DNA of 64,000 nt, taken from the NCBI RefSeq assembly GCF_002911015.1, contig NZ_KZ626841.1:62001-126000 (forward strand), in the 5' to 3' direction. This stretch comes from Streptomyces populi (GTDB taxonomy: Bacteria; Actinomycetota; Actinomycetes; Streptomycetales; Streptomycetaceae). Shown here piece by piece: positions 36,421-45,021 of the stretch; position 1 is the first letter of the stretch; every line of letters begins with the position of its first letter. The position numbers and the translations under genes are program-made. The notes beneath the pieces are model-generated. The model made no database searches. It was not told the origin of the DNA and saw only the letters and a list, made by a program, of their open reading frames with translations.

Positions 36421-38049
36421 TCACTCCTCGCCCGTCCGGAAGGAGTCGAGGAAGGCCCTCAGCGCCTGCCGGTTGGCGGCGGTGTCCCAGTCGTCCGCCG
36501 GGGTCGTCCAGCGCAGCGAGAAGCCCCGGTGGCCCCCGATGAGGAAACCGCGGCCGAGGGTGCGCACCCGCACGCCCCCGACCACGGAGTACCACTCCAT
36601 GTCGGCGCCCTTCATGCCGTGGTAGGTCACCGGCCGGATGGCGCCCACGCGTTCGTAGCCGGTGGACACGGCCCGCAGGTTCGGCTCCTTGGCGCTCCAG
36701 ACGGCGACGGGGTCCGGTCCCAGCCGGGTGCTGTAGGTGACGGCCAGGGTGCGCGGATCCCCGCTCGCCCCGAAGGTCACCCGGTAGGCGAGGTCGTCGG
36801 AGGACTGCGTCTCCAGGGGCTTCCAGCCCGACGGCAGGGCGACGGCGAAGCCCTGGGGCGCCCGGTAGAGGGAGAAGCCGGACGGCAGCGTGGAGCCGGC
36901 GGTGGGCGAGGGGGAGGGGGACGGCTTCGAGGACGCCGTGGGCGTCCGGCCGGCGGGCGTGTCGGCGGTGGCGGCCGCGGACGGCGCGCCGGCGGCGGCC
37001 CGTGACGGCGCCGGGCCGGACGCGGCGTCGCCGTCCCCGCCCGGCAGCCCGGCCGTCACGGCGAACACCAGGGCGGTGACGACCGTGACGGCGAGGGCCG
37101 CGCCCAGCAGGACCGGACGGCGGACGGGCGGACCTCCCGGAGCGCGTTCCGCGCTCCCGCCCTCCGCGCCCCCGTCGCGGTGGTCCCCGGCGGGACCGAG
37201 GAGGTCGGGCAGCGGCTCGGGGGGCGTGACCTCCTCGAAGTTCTGCCGGAGGATGCGGGTCAGCGCCTCGCGCACGACGGCCTCGGGCACCCGCTCCACG
37301 GCGTCCCAGCGCAGCAGGCCCAGGATCGCGGGCGCGAGCGGGCCCGCGTTCCGCGGCGCCCTGACCGGCAGCCGGTCCACCGCCCGGAACGTGGCCTCCG
37401 CCTCGCCCCGGTCCCGTACGGCCGGCCGGCCCTCGACCAGCGCGTACATCATCGCGCCCAGCGCCCAGAGGTCCGCCGCGGGCGTGCCGCCCTCACCGCG
37501 GGCCTGTTCCGGGGAGGCGTACGCGGGGGCGGTGACGCGGGGTGCGTCGGCGGACGCCGCCAGGCCGAACCCGGTCACGGTGACCGTGCCGTGCTCGTCG
37601 GCCCACACCTGGCTCGGGCCGAGTTCGCCGTGCGTGACCCCCTCGTGGTGCGCGGCGCTGAGGACGTCGAGGACGCCGAGCCCGATGCCGGCCACCCGGA
37701 CGTGATCGACGGGGCCGTGCGGAAGGAGCTCGGACAGCGGGTCACCCGGCGGCCGCTCCGTGACGGTCCACAGGAAGCCGGGTTCCTCGACCACGTCGAG
37801 GACCGCGGCCACCCCGCCGTGACAGGCCGGACCGAGGATCCCGGCGATGCGCAGGATCCGGTCGGCGGCGGGCTCCGACGCCTCCTCGCCCGGCTGCCCG
37901 GCGGCGCGTGAGCGGGTCAGGACGACGGGCCGTCCGAAGGCGGTGTCCTCGCCGTGCCACAGGGCTCGGCCCTCTTCGCGCAGGAGGACGTCGAGCAGCC
38001 GGTATCTCCCGGCGATCAACTCGCCCGCGGAGTCATGTGCCTTGGCCAT
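36421..38049 (-). CDS. Membrane-anchored kinase-like protein with degraded catalytic motifs (pseudokinase)
   Basis: The 542-residue protein has the overall fold of bacterial Ser/Thr kinases (GRYRLLDVLLREEGRALWHG at the start, YASPEQARGEGGTPAADLWALGAMMYALVEGRPA as the activation/APE region). Key residues are missing. The ATP-anchoring Lys segment reads PVVLTRSRA, the HRD catalytic loop reads HGE (H140-G-E142, HGELGPSQ), and DFG reads GFG (160-162). A transmembrane helix (VLLGAALAVTVVTALVFAVTAGL, about 305-328) and a Ser/Pro/Thr linker lead to a roughly 160-residue extracytoplasmic domain (PSGFSLYRAPQGFAVALPSGW to the end). It cannot phosphorylate in the usual way; signalling by binding is likely. 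Confidence 0.82.
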   Translation of the reverse strand: MAKAHDSAGELIAGRYRLLDVLLREEGRALWHGEDTAFGRPVVLTRSRAAGQPGEEASEPAADRILRIAGILGPACHGGVAAVLDVVEEPGFLWTVTERPPGDPLSELLPHGPVDHVRVAGIGLGVLDVLSAAHHEGVTHGELGPSQVWADEHGTVTVTGFGLAASADAPRVTAPAYASPEQARGEGGTPAADLWALGAMMYALVEGRPAVRDRGEAEATFRAVDRLPVRAPRNAGPLAPAILGLLRWDAVERVPEAVVREALTRILRQNFEEVTPPEPLPDLLGPAGDHRDGGAEGGSAERAPGGPPVRRPVLLGAALAVTVVTALVFAVTAGLPGGDGDAASGPAPSRAAAGAPSAAATADTPAGRTPTASSKPSPSPSPTAGSTLPSGFSLYRAPQGFAVALPSGWKPLETQSSDDLAYRVTFGASGDPRTLAVTYSTRLGPDPVAVWSAKEPNLRAVSTGYERVGAIRPVTYHGMKGADMEWYSVVGGVRVRTLGRGFLIGGHRGFSLRWTTPADDWDTAANRQALRAFLDSFRTGEE

Positions 38050-38536
38050 CGTCATCCCTCGTCGTGTACCGGACATTCGCCTTTCCCAGAAGTACGCGGG
38101 AGGTGACGAAGAGTGTTCAACGGGAGACGGCTGGAGATGAATGTTTTTATTCGGTCACGTCGTCTTCGGGCGCCCGTACGAACAGTTCAGGCCGGTGTTC
38201 CCCGTCGGTCCACCGCCCGGCCTCCTGGCCGGGGTGAAGGCGCGCCCCTTGTCGATTCCGTCAACTCGCCGTTCAGTAAAGGCAGTTGGCGCAAAGGTGA
38301 GGGTCCCGGGGCGTCGAGGCCGAGAACCGGGGGTGCCGTCGCCGCCGGGACGTGGACACCGGAGGGCCGGCCGGGAAAGATGCCAGATGCACCCAGTGCC
38401 CCGTCCACCGTTCCCAGCCGCCAGCCGCCAGCCGCCAGCCGCCAGCCGCCAGCCGCCAGCCGCCAGCCGCCAGCCGCCAGCCGCCAGCCACCAGCCACCA
38501 GCCACCAGCCACCCGAGCCACCCGGAGGCCGCCCGT
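38050..38536. other. Intergenic region with a VNTR upstream of the serine hydrolase
   Basis: The 487-bp gap holds the divergent upstream regions of the pseudokinase and the serine hydrolase. An AT-richer patch (AATGTTTTTATTCGG, 38136-38150) may carry a promoter. The 98-bp tandem repeat occupies 38414-38511. No gene was found. Confidence 0.6.
38414..38511. repeat. Fourteen perfect 7-bp tandem repeats
   Basis: Ten units of CCAGCCG are followed by four units of CCAGCCA with no interruption, 98 bp in all. The array ends 25 bp before the serine hydrolase start codon and 12 bp before its GGAGG. A 7-bp unit is not a multiple of three, so it is not a coding repeat. It looks like a slippage-prone (variable) array in the 5' leader or promoter. 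Confidence 0.85.
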
Positions 38537-40027
38537 ATGAGTGCCCGACCGCTGCCCCAGAGCCCGCCCGCCGAGCAGGGAGTCGACGCCTCGGGCATCA
38601 GCGCGTTCCTCGACGCCGTCGAGGCCGACCCGGACATCGAACCGCACAGCCTGATGATCCTGCGCCACGGACACCTCGTCGCCTCCGGCTGGTGGGCGCC
38701 GTACACCCCCGGGCGGCTCCAGCTGCTCTACTCGCTCAGCAAGAGCTTCACCTCCACGGCCGCCGGGTTCGCCGTGGCCGAGGGCCTGTTGGACCTCGAC
38801 CGCCCGGTGATCTCGTACTTCCCCGAGTTCGAGGCCGACATCACCGATCCGCGCAGCCGTGCGATGCTCGTCCGGCACGTCGCGGCCATGGCCAGCGGTC
38901 ATCTCACCGAGACCTGGGCCGACGCGCTGCGGCTGGACCGGGCGGAGGCGGTGCGCGGCTTCCTGCTGATCCCGCCGGACCGCGACCCCGGCACCGTCTT
39001 CGCCTACAACCAGTCCGCCACCTTCACGCTCGCCACGATCCTCCAGCGGGTGACCGGTCTGTCGCTGACCGCCTACCTGCGGCCCCGTCTGTTCGACCCG
39101 CTGGGCATCGGGGAGACCGCCTGGACACGGAACCGGGCCGGCCGGGAGATCGGCTTCAGCGGGCTGCACGCCGCGACCGACGCCGTCGCCCGGCTCGGCC
39201 AGCTGTATCTGGACGACGGTGTCTGGGAGGGACGGCGGCTCCTGCCGGCCTCCTGGATCGCGGAGGCGACCCGCGCGCACGTCGCGAACGCCGACGGCAC
39301 CCCCGAGGGTGCCCGCTCGGACTGGCAGCAGGGCTACGGACTCCAGTTCTGGCGGGGACGGCACGGATACCGCGGCGACGGGGCGTTCGGACAGTTCTGC
39401 GTCGTGCTGCCCGGACACGACGCCGTGATCGCGACGACGGCGGCGACCGACCGGATGCAGGAGCTGCTGGACCTGATGTGGCGCCATCTGCTGCCCGCGT
39501 TCGGGACGGCGCCGTCGGCGGCGGGCGAGCGCGACGAGACGCTGCGCCGACGGCTCGCCCGGCTCGCCCTGCCGCCGGTCGAGGCCGCGGCGGAGCCCCC
39601 GGAGCCCGCGGACGCCTGGTCGCGGGCGGAGTTCGTTCCCGCCGGAGGCGTCTGCGCGGCCCAGCGGACGCTGACGGGCGTGGTCGTCGCCGAGGACGGC
39701 AAGGGCACCGGCGTCACCCTGGTCGAGGACGGCCGACGACTGGAACTGCGGCTCGAAGGAACCGGCTGGAGCGTCGGTACCGGTCCGACGCCGACGGCGG
39801 TGAGCGGAGGCTGGACCGACCGGGACACCCTGCGCGTCGACGTGCTCTTCCTGGAGACCCCGCACCGGCTGACCGTGGAGTGCGCCCTTCCCGGCCGTAC
39901 CTTCACGGCCCGCTGGCACACGACCCCCCTCCACGCCCGCTCCCTGGAGTCCCTCCGCGCCCCGTCACCACGGCCGTCGACCGGCCGGCGGAAAACGCCA
40001 CACCCCGCCACCCCTTCCGCCACGTAG
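38537..40027 (+). CDS. Serine hydrolase, beta-lactamase class C-like
   Basis: The 496-residue protein has SLSKSFTST (the S-x-x-K nucleophile motif), FAYNQSATF (the YxN-type second motif) and GDGAFGQFC in place of the third box. It lacks a signal peptide, so it is probably cytoplasmic or exported by another route. The C-terminal 150 residues (from about 345) form an extra domain with beta-strand pattern. Class C-like hydrolases act on peptides or esters. The ATG at 38537 follows GGAGG by 8 nt; longer upstream frames run through the repeats and are not supported. Confidence 0.82.
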   Translation: MSARPLPQSPPAEQGVDASGISAFLDAVEADPDIEPHSLMILRHGHLVASGWWAPYTPGRLQLLYSLSKSFTSTAAGFAVAEGLLDLDRPVISYFPEFEADITDPRSRAMLVRHVAAMASGHLTETWADALRLDRAEAVRGFLLIPPDRDPGTVFAYNQSATFTLATILQRVTGLSLTAYLRPRLFDPLGIGETAWTRNRAGREIGFSGLHAATDAVARLGQLYLDDGVWEGRRLLPASWIAEATRAHVANADGTPEGARSDWQQGYGLQFWRGRHGYRGDGAFGQFCVVLPGHDAVIATTAATDRMQELLDLMWRHLLPAFGTAPSAAGERDETLRRRLARLALPPVEAAAEPPEPADAWSRAEFVPAGGVCAAQRTLTGVVVAEDGKGTGVTLVEDGRRLELRLEGTGWSVGTGPTPTAVSGGWTDRDTLRVDVLFLETPHRLTVECALPGRTFTARWHTTPLHARSLESLRAPSPRPSTGRRKTPHPATPSAT

Positions 40028-40137
40028 AGATATCCACCACCATGCGTATGCCGAGGTCCTGACGGACGACCGCGGGTCCTTCGGTCTGTGCCTCCCGCGT
40101 ACCTGCCGGGCGGAGGGAACCATCTCCGGGGTGATGC

Positions 40138-40632
40138 ATGACGAACCTGATGTGGGCGCGGAGCGTGGAGTGGCTGGCGGCGGCCGCCACGAATCCGGGG
40201 GCGTGCAAACGCCAGTGGGACCAGGGGAGCGGCAGTGCGCTCCTGGAGGCCGGGCGTTACTGGGACGTGCTGAGCGTGCCCGAGCAACTCGGCCTGCTCG
40301 CGCTCGACATCCTGTGGTCCGACCCGCTCCAGGTGCCGGGTCCCACGCTGGCCGACTGCGCGGCCCGGCGCGTGGGCTTCTTCCTGCCGCCCGACCCCGC
40401 GAGCCGGTGGGAGGGTTCGGGGCTCCGCCACCTCGGCAAGGGCTCCTGGATCGCCGTACCGCCCCCCTACCGTTCGGCGGGACCGCTGGAGTGGATCGTC
40501 CCGCCCGACGGGACGGGCGTGCTGCACCCCGCCCTGTCACTGGAACTGGCGTTGCGCCAGGCCAACGGGACACTCGTCGTCCTGGAACCGCCGGCCGGGG
40601 AGCAGCCCCCCGCGGCCCGCCGGCCCGGGTGA
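40138..40632 (+). CDS. Hypothetical protein, possibly related to primase/polymerase-like small proteins
   Basis: The 164-residue protein has VEWLAAAATNPGACKRQWDQGSGSALLEAGRYWDVLSVPEQLG at the start, then ADCAARRVGFFLPPDPASRWEGSGLRHLGKGSWIAVPPPYR. The pattern resembles the small Streptomyces proteins related to the bifunctional DNA primase/polymerase fold, but active-site residues cannot be identified. It has no signal peptide. It follows the serine hydrolase by 110 bp and may be independent. Confidence 0.5.
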   Translation: MTNLMWARSVEWLAAAATNPGACKRQWDQGSGSALLEAGRYWDVLSVPEQLGLLALDILWSDPLQVPGPTLADCAARRVGFFLPPDPASRWEGSGLRHLGKGSWIAVPPPYRSAGPLEWIVPPDGTGVLHPALSLELALRQANGTLVVLEPPAGEQPPAARRPG

Positions 40633-40687
40633 GCACGCCCCGTACGGAGCGGCACCGGGGCCCGGGGATCCCGGGGAGTCCCGCCCG

Positions 40688-40903
40688 CTATCCGGTGCCG
40701 TAGAAGTGCGCCTGGCCCCCGCGCCACTTCACCCATGCCGGATCGTCCAGCAGATCCTCCGCGTCCGGCAGTCCGGCCCGGCCGAGGAACTCCAGGAGAT
40801 CCTCGTCCGAGAACGCCACGCCGAGGTTCTCACCCCGCGCGGTCACCTCGCGGCCGCTGGTATCCAGGGCCGGATGCACAACCAAAGGAGCCCGTCCGGA
40901 CAT
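40688..40903 (-). CDS. Small conserved-looking hypothetical protein
   Basis: The 71-residue protein reads MSGRAPLVVHPALDTSGREV at the start, then VAFSDEDLLEFLGRAGLPDAEDLLDDPAWVKWRGG. The acidic helical centre and the WVxWRGG ending occur in small Streptomyces proteins of unknown role. The start at 40903 is the most likely; a longer frame begins at 40954. It has no membrane segment. Confidence 0.55.
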   Translation of the reverse strand: MSGRAPLVVHPALDTSGREVTARGENLGVAFSDEDLLEFLGRAGLPDAEDLLDDPAWVKWRGGQAHFYGTG

Positions 40904-41039
40904 GTATCCAGGATCGTCCCTCGCGCCGCGCCGCGCATCCCGGCGGGCGGACACGGGCGGACGCCGGCCGCCGGACGGTGTGAAAGTGGTTGTATTCGGT
41001 ACTGAGCACGTCGACGGTTCTCCAGGTGAGGAGCTTGTG

Positions 41040-41531
41040 ATGGGTGCGACGGACCTGCCTGCGATCGAAGCGGAGCGTCAGCGGATCAGGGACGCCCATC
41101 TGAACCCGGAGAGGCCGGAGAGCACGGCCCGCGGCGTGCACCACGTCGCGCTGCTCTCCTCGGACGTGGAGCGGACCGTACGGTTCTACCAGGGCGTCCT
41201 GGGCTTCCCGCTGACCGAGATGATCGAGAACCGGGACTACAAGGGCTCGACCCACTTCTTCTTCGACCTCGGCAACGGCAACCTGCTCGCCTTCTTCGAC
41301 TTCCCCGGCCTCGACCTCGGCCCCTACGCGGAGGTCCTCGGCGGGCTGCACCACCTCGCCATCTCCGTCGACCCCGGCACGTGGCGCCGACTGCGCGAGC
41401 GGCTCGACGCCGCCGGGGTCGAGTACATGGAGGAGAGCGGCACCTCGATCTACCTCCGCGACCCCGACGGCGCCCGGGTCGAGCTGCTCGCCGACCCGCT
41501 CGGCGAGATGTACGGCAACAAGGTCCTCTGA
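41040..41531 (+). CDS. VOC family protein (glyoxalase/dioxygenase fold)
   Basis: The 163-residue protein carries a vicinal-oxygen-chelate domain. GVHHVALLSSDVERTVRFYQGVLGFPLTEM has the N-terminal metal-site His, LGGLHHLAISVD the second, and GTSIYLRDPDGARVELLAD the C-terminal Glu. It should bind a divalent metal and act as a lyase, isomerase or dioxygenase; substrate is unknown. GAGGAG precedes the ATG. It is convergent with the UBP gene, and a hairpin includes both stop codons. Confidence 0.83.
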   Translation: MGATDLPAIEAERQRIRDAHLNPERPESTARGVHHVALLSSDVERTVRFYQGVLGFPLTEMIENRDYKGSTHFFFDLGNGNLLAFFDFPGLDLGPYAEVLGGLHHLAISVDPGTWRRLRERLDAAGVEYMEESGTSIYLRDPDGARVELLADPLGEMYGNKVL

Positions 41532-41561
41532 GGCCGCGGCCGGGCCCCGGCCGGGGCCTCA
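41529..41561. terminator. Bidirectional terminator that contains both stop codons
   Basis: TGAGGCC (41529-41535) pairs with GGCCTCA (41555-41561) and the inner CGGCCGGG (41537-41544) pairs with CCCGGCCG (41546-41553), one mismatch in 33 bp. The TGA stops of the VOC gene and the UBP gene are the outermost bases of the stem. Confidence 0.7.
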
Positions 41562-41909
41562 GCGCAGCGTCTGGGCCCAGTCGGCCGGAACACGTCCGGC
41601 GGGGCCGGGCGCGGGCTGGTCGAGCGGACGGCTCACCGGGGGAGCGAGCTCGGGACCGGCCTCGTAGAGCTCCGAGGTGTCGTAGTCCCAGAACCAGTCC
41701 TCACCCGGTTCGAAGCTCTGGATGACCGGGTGCCCGGTGCTCCGCGCGTGCGCGGTGGCGTGTTTGGCCGGGGAGTCGTCGCAGCAGCCGATGTGCCCGC
41801 ACCGGGCGCAGCGCCGCAGATGGACCCACCATCCGCCGGCGGCGTCGCACTCGGCGCAGCCGGTGCCGCTCGGCGGTACGGACGGGTCGATTCCGTTCGG
41901 CGTGGTCAT
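41559..41909 (-). CDS. UBP-type zinc finger protein
   Basis: The 116-residue protein is one small zinc-finger domain of the ubiquitin-hydrolase (UBP/ZnF-UBP) type. Zinc ligands are in C18-AE-C21, C34-AR-C37, C42 and the His cluster KHATAHARSTGH (H50, H54, H60). In eukaryotes this fold binds ubiquitin C-termini; bacterial copies have unknown partners. Its start codon overlaps the stop of the histidine kinase (41906-41909), so it is the third gene of that unit. It may serve as a redox or partner-binding output module. Confidence 0.83.
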   Translation of the reverse strand: MTTPNGIDPSVPPSGTGCAECDAAGGWWVHLRRCARCGHIGCCDDSPAKHATAHARSTGHPVIQSFEPGEDWFWDYDTSELYEAGPELAPPVSRPLDQPAPGPAGRVPADWAQTLR

Positions 41910-43348
41910 GACGGCTCCTCGGAGGATTCCGCGGTGGTCAGGGGCAGGCGTACCTGGAAGCGGGTGTCGCCGGGCACGGAGTGCACCATCAGACTGCCGT
42001 GGTGCTTGTTGACGACGATCCGCCAGGAGATGTCCAGGCCGAGCCCGGTCCCCTCGCCCACCGGCTTGGTGGTGAAGAACGGGTCGAAGATCCGGTCGCG
42101 GATCTCCTCGGGCACCCCGGGCCCCGTGTCACGGAACTCGACGAGCAGATGGTCGCCGTCCGGAGCGGTGCGCACCGTCAGCGTCCCCTCGCCGGCCATC
42201 GCGGAGGCGGCGTTGTCGATGAGGTTCGTCCACACCTGGTTCAGCTCACCCGGATAGGCGGGGATGCGGGGCAGCGTCCGGTCGTACTCCTTGACGACCT
42301 CGATGCCCGAGCCCATCTTGCCGGCGAGCATCATCAGGGTGCTGTCGAGCAGGTCGTGCACGTCGGCGACCTGGTAGGGCGCGCGGTCCATCTGCGAGTA
42401 CTGCTTGGCCGCGTCCACGAGGTGCGAGATACGGGTGGTGGAGTCCTCGATCTCGTTCATCAGCAGCTCGGTCTCGACCGTGTAGTTCAGCCATCGCACC
42501 GCGCCCTCGAGGGTCGGCCCGTCCACGGCCGCCGCGACCTGGTCCAGCCAGGCGGTGTCGAGCCCCGCCTGCACGAACGTCGGGGCGAGCTGCCAGCCGC
42601 CCGCGATGTCGTGGTCGTCGAGCCAGTCGGCGAGCGCGTCCTCCCGGTCGGAGGCCTCCAGCGGGCTCAGCGGCGTGGCCTTGGCCACCTGCTCGGCGGT
42701 CCGCTCCTGGATCTCGACCAGCGTCTCCAGGGCGTCGCGCGCGTACGGTCCCGCGGCGATCATCCCCAGCTTCTGCCGCATGTGGGCCACCCGGTCGCGC
42801 AGCGCGGAGGTGGCCCGCACCGCCGCCGCGGCCGGGTTGTTCAGCTCGTGCGTGAGCCCGGCCGACAGCGAGCCGAGCGCCAGCAGCCGCTCACGCTGCC
42901 CGACCGTGCGCTGGGCGTTCTGGCTGCCGAAGAACATGCCCTCCAGCAGATGGACGGCCATCGGGAACCAGTCCCGCAGGATGGCGGCGAACGTGGCCGC
43001 GGGCAGGATGAAGAAACGTGACGGCTCGGTGACCCGCATGGAGCCCTTGTACCGCGCGTCGTCCGGGCTGCTGAGATACGCCTGCATCGCGCCCGCGTAC
43101 ACCCCGCGTTTGGAGGTGCGGCTGATCTCCACGTCGTCCCCGCCGACCCGGCGCGACATCACGACCGTGCCCTCCAGGAGCACGTAGAAGCAGGTGGCCG
43201 GATCGCCCTCGGTGTACACAGGTCCGGGATCGAACTGTTCCGTCCGGCCCTCCCGGCACAGCCGCTCCAGCTGGTCGCCGTCGAGCTTCTCGAACAGGAA
43301 CAGCGTGCTCAGCTCCGCCGCGTCGCACGGCACCGGCCGCCCGCTCAC
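41906..43348 (-). CDS. Histidine kinase with N-terminal cyclic-nucleotide-binding domain
   Basis: The 480-residue protein starts with a cNMP-binding domain (residues 12-125: LFLFEKLDGDQLERLCREG, VYTEGDPATCFYVLLEGTVVMSRR). It continues with a kinase dimerisation segment that has the phospho-acceptor H167 in LSAGLTHELNNP. The HATPase core includes NLIDNAASAM, DTGPGVPEEIRDRIFDPFFTTK and GEGTGLGLDISWRIV. There is no transmembrane segment, so it senses an intracellular signal. The GTG at 43348 overlaps the stop of the upstream flavoprotein gene (43345-43348). That flavoprotein has a receiver domain and is the likely phosphorylation partner. Confidence 0.87.
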   Translation of the reverse strand: MSGRPVPCDAAELSTLFLFEKLDGDQLERLCREGRTEQFDPGPVYTEGDPATCFYVLLEGTVVMSRRVGGDDVEISRTSKRGVYAGAMQAYLSSPDDARYKGSMRVTEPSRFFILPAATFAAILRDWFPMAVHLLEGMFFGSQNAQRTVGQRERLLALGSLSAGLTHELNNPAAAAVRATSALRDRVAHMRQKLGMIAAGPYARDALETLVEIQERTAEQVAKATPLSPLEASDREDALADWLDDHDIAGGWQLAPTFVQAGLDTAWLDQVAAAVDGPTLEGAVRWLNYTVETELLMNEIEDSTTRISHLVDAAKQYSQMDRAPYQVADVHDLLDSTLMMLAGKMGSGIEVVKEYDRTLPRIPAYPGELNQVWTNLIDNAASAMAGEGTLTVRTAPDGDHLLVEFRDTGPGVPEEIRDRIFDPFFTTKPVGEGTGLGLDISWRIVVNKHHGSLMVHSVPGDTRFQVRLPLTTAESSEEPS

Positions 43349-45021
43349 GACTGCTCCAGGTAACGGTGGACGAGCATGACGGCCATGGCTCCCTCTCCGA
43401 CCGCGGACGCGACCCGCTTCGCCGACTCGGCGCGCGCGTCCCCGGCCACGAACACGCCGGGCACATTGGTTTCCAGGTGGTACGGAGGCCGGTCCAGCTC
43501 CCAGCCGCGGGGAGGCTGCCCGTCGGGTGTCATGTCCGGGCCCGCCAGGATGAATCCGCGGTCGTCCCGCAGGACCGTCTCGCCCAGCCAGTCGGTGAGC
43601 GGGGCCGCGCCGATGAACACGAACATCCACTGCGCGTCGACGAGTTCGGTGTGGCCGCTCTCCACGTCGCGCAGCGTCAGCTGCTCCAGATGGCCGTCGC
43701 CGTGCGCGGACTCCACGACCGTGCCCGTGCGCACCGAGATGTTCGGCGCCTCGCCGATCTGCTCGATCAGATAGTGCGACATCGAGGCCGACAGCGAGGA
43801 GCCGCGCACCAGGACGGTGACCGACTTGGCGCCCCTGGCCAGGTACATCGCGGCCTGGCCGGCCGAGTTCGCGCCGCCCACGATGTACACGTCGTGGCCC
43901 TGGCAGGCGGCCGCCTCGGTCAGCGCCGAACCGTAGAAGACGCCGCAGCCCGTCAGTTCGGCCAGACCCGGTGCCTCCAGCTGCCGGTACGACACGCCGG
44001 TCGCGAGGATCACCGCGTGGGCGGAGATCGCGGAGCCGTCGGAGAAGCGGATGGTGCGCGAGGCCCCGGTGACCTCCAGCCCGGTCACCTCGCGCGCGGT
44101 GAGGATCTCGGCGCCGAACTTGGCCGCCTGCCGTCGCGCCCGGTCGGTGAGCTGTCCCCCGGAGACGCCGTCGGGGAAGCCGAGGTAGTTCTCGATCCGG
44201 GAACTCTGGCCCGCCTGTCCGCCGGTCGCGGACCGCTCCACGAGCACGGTGCGCAACCCCTCGGACGCGCCGTACACGGCCGCCCCGAGCCCGGCCGGCC
44301 CGCCGCCGATGACGACGAGGTCGTAGAACTCCGAGGTGGGGGTCGTGGCGAGCCCCACGTGCGCCGCGATCTCCGGGTCCCGGGGCTCGACGAGCGGCGT
44401 GCCGTCCGGGGTGACCACCAGCGGCAGCCGCTCACCGTCCTGCCCGGCGGCGCTCAGCAGACGCTGTCCCTCGGGGGTGTCGGACGAGTACCACCGGTAG
44501 GGGACCTGGTTGCGGGCCAGGAACTCGCGGACGCCCGACGATCGCGCGGACCACCGGTGCCCGACCACCTTGCAGGCGCCCACGGGCCGGTAGTCGCTGA
44601 CCCGCCAGGCGTCCAGGAGGTCGTCGACGACCGGATAGAGCTTCTCCTCCGGCGGGTCCCAGGGCTTGAGCAGATAGTGGTCGAGGTCGATCACGTTGAT
44701 CGCGTCGATCGCCGCGTTGGTGTCCGCGTACGCGGTCAGCAGCACCCGGCGCGCGCCGGGATACACGTCGAGGGCCTGTTCCAGGAACTCGATGCCGTTC
44801 ATCTGCGGCATCCGGTAGTCGGCGAGGATCACCGCCACCTGGTCACCGCGCAGCTTCAGCTCGCGCAACGCCTCCAGCGCGGCCTCCCCGGACTCGGCGC
44901 GCACGATCCGGTGCCCCTCGCCGTAGCGGCGCCTGAGGTCCCGGGCGACGGCCCGCGAGACCCCGGGGTCGTCGTCGACGGTCAGAATGACGGTCCGCGC
45001 CGGACTGGCGGCCTGGGTCAT
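43345..45021 (-). CDS. Receiver domain fused to a thioredoxin-reductase-like flavoprotein
   Basis: The 558-residue protein has a response-regulator receiver domain (residues 9-140) with D68 (LADYRMPQ), T96 and K119 (LLKPW). A thioredoxin-like segment comes next (about 145-220, GVREFLARNQVPYRWY). Last is a thioredoxin-reductase-type FAD/NAD(P)H module from about 233 (DLVVIGGGPAGLG at 234-244, GDARAESAKRVASAVGEG near the end). The CxxC redox pair of true thioredoxin reductases is missing; only isolated cysteines remain (C359, C373). It is therefore likely a phospho-regulated flavoprotein without dithiol reductase activity. It is the first gene of the three-gene unit with the kinase and UBP genes. 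Confidence 0.85.
   Translation of the reverse strand: MTQAASPARTVILTVDDDPGVSRAVARDLRRRYGEGHRIVRAESGEAALEALRELKLRGDQVAVILADYRMPQMNGIEFLEQALDVYPGARRVLLTAYADTNAAIDAINVIDLDHYLLKPWDPPEEKLYPVVDDLLDAWRVSDYRPVGACKVVGHRWSARSSGVREFLARNQVPYRWYSSDTPEGQRLLSAAGQDGERLPLVVTPDGTPLVEPRDPEIAAHVGLATTPTSEFYDLVVIGGGPAGLGAAVYGASEGLRTVLVERSATGGQAGQSSRIENYLGFPDGVSGGQLTDRARRQAAKFGAEILTAREVTGLEVTGASRTIRFSDGSAISAHAVILATGVSYRQLEAPGLAELTGCGVFYGSALTEAAACQGHDVYIVGGANSAGQAAMYLARGAKSVTVLVRGSSLSASMSHYLIEQIGEAPNISVRTGTVVESAHGDGHLEQLTLRDVESGHTELVDAQWMFVFIGAAPLTDWLGETVLRDDRGFILAGPDMTPDGQPPRGWELDRPPYHLETNVPGVFVAGDARAESAKRVASAVGEGAMAVMLVHRYLEQS

Noticed and set aside
38141..38536. In-frame extension of the serine hydrolase through the CCAGCCG repeats
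   Set aside because: The repeat unit is 7 bp and reads open in several frames; the GGAGG-ATG at 38537 is a far better start.
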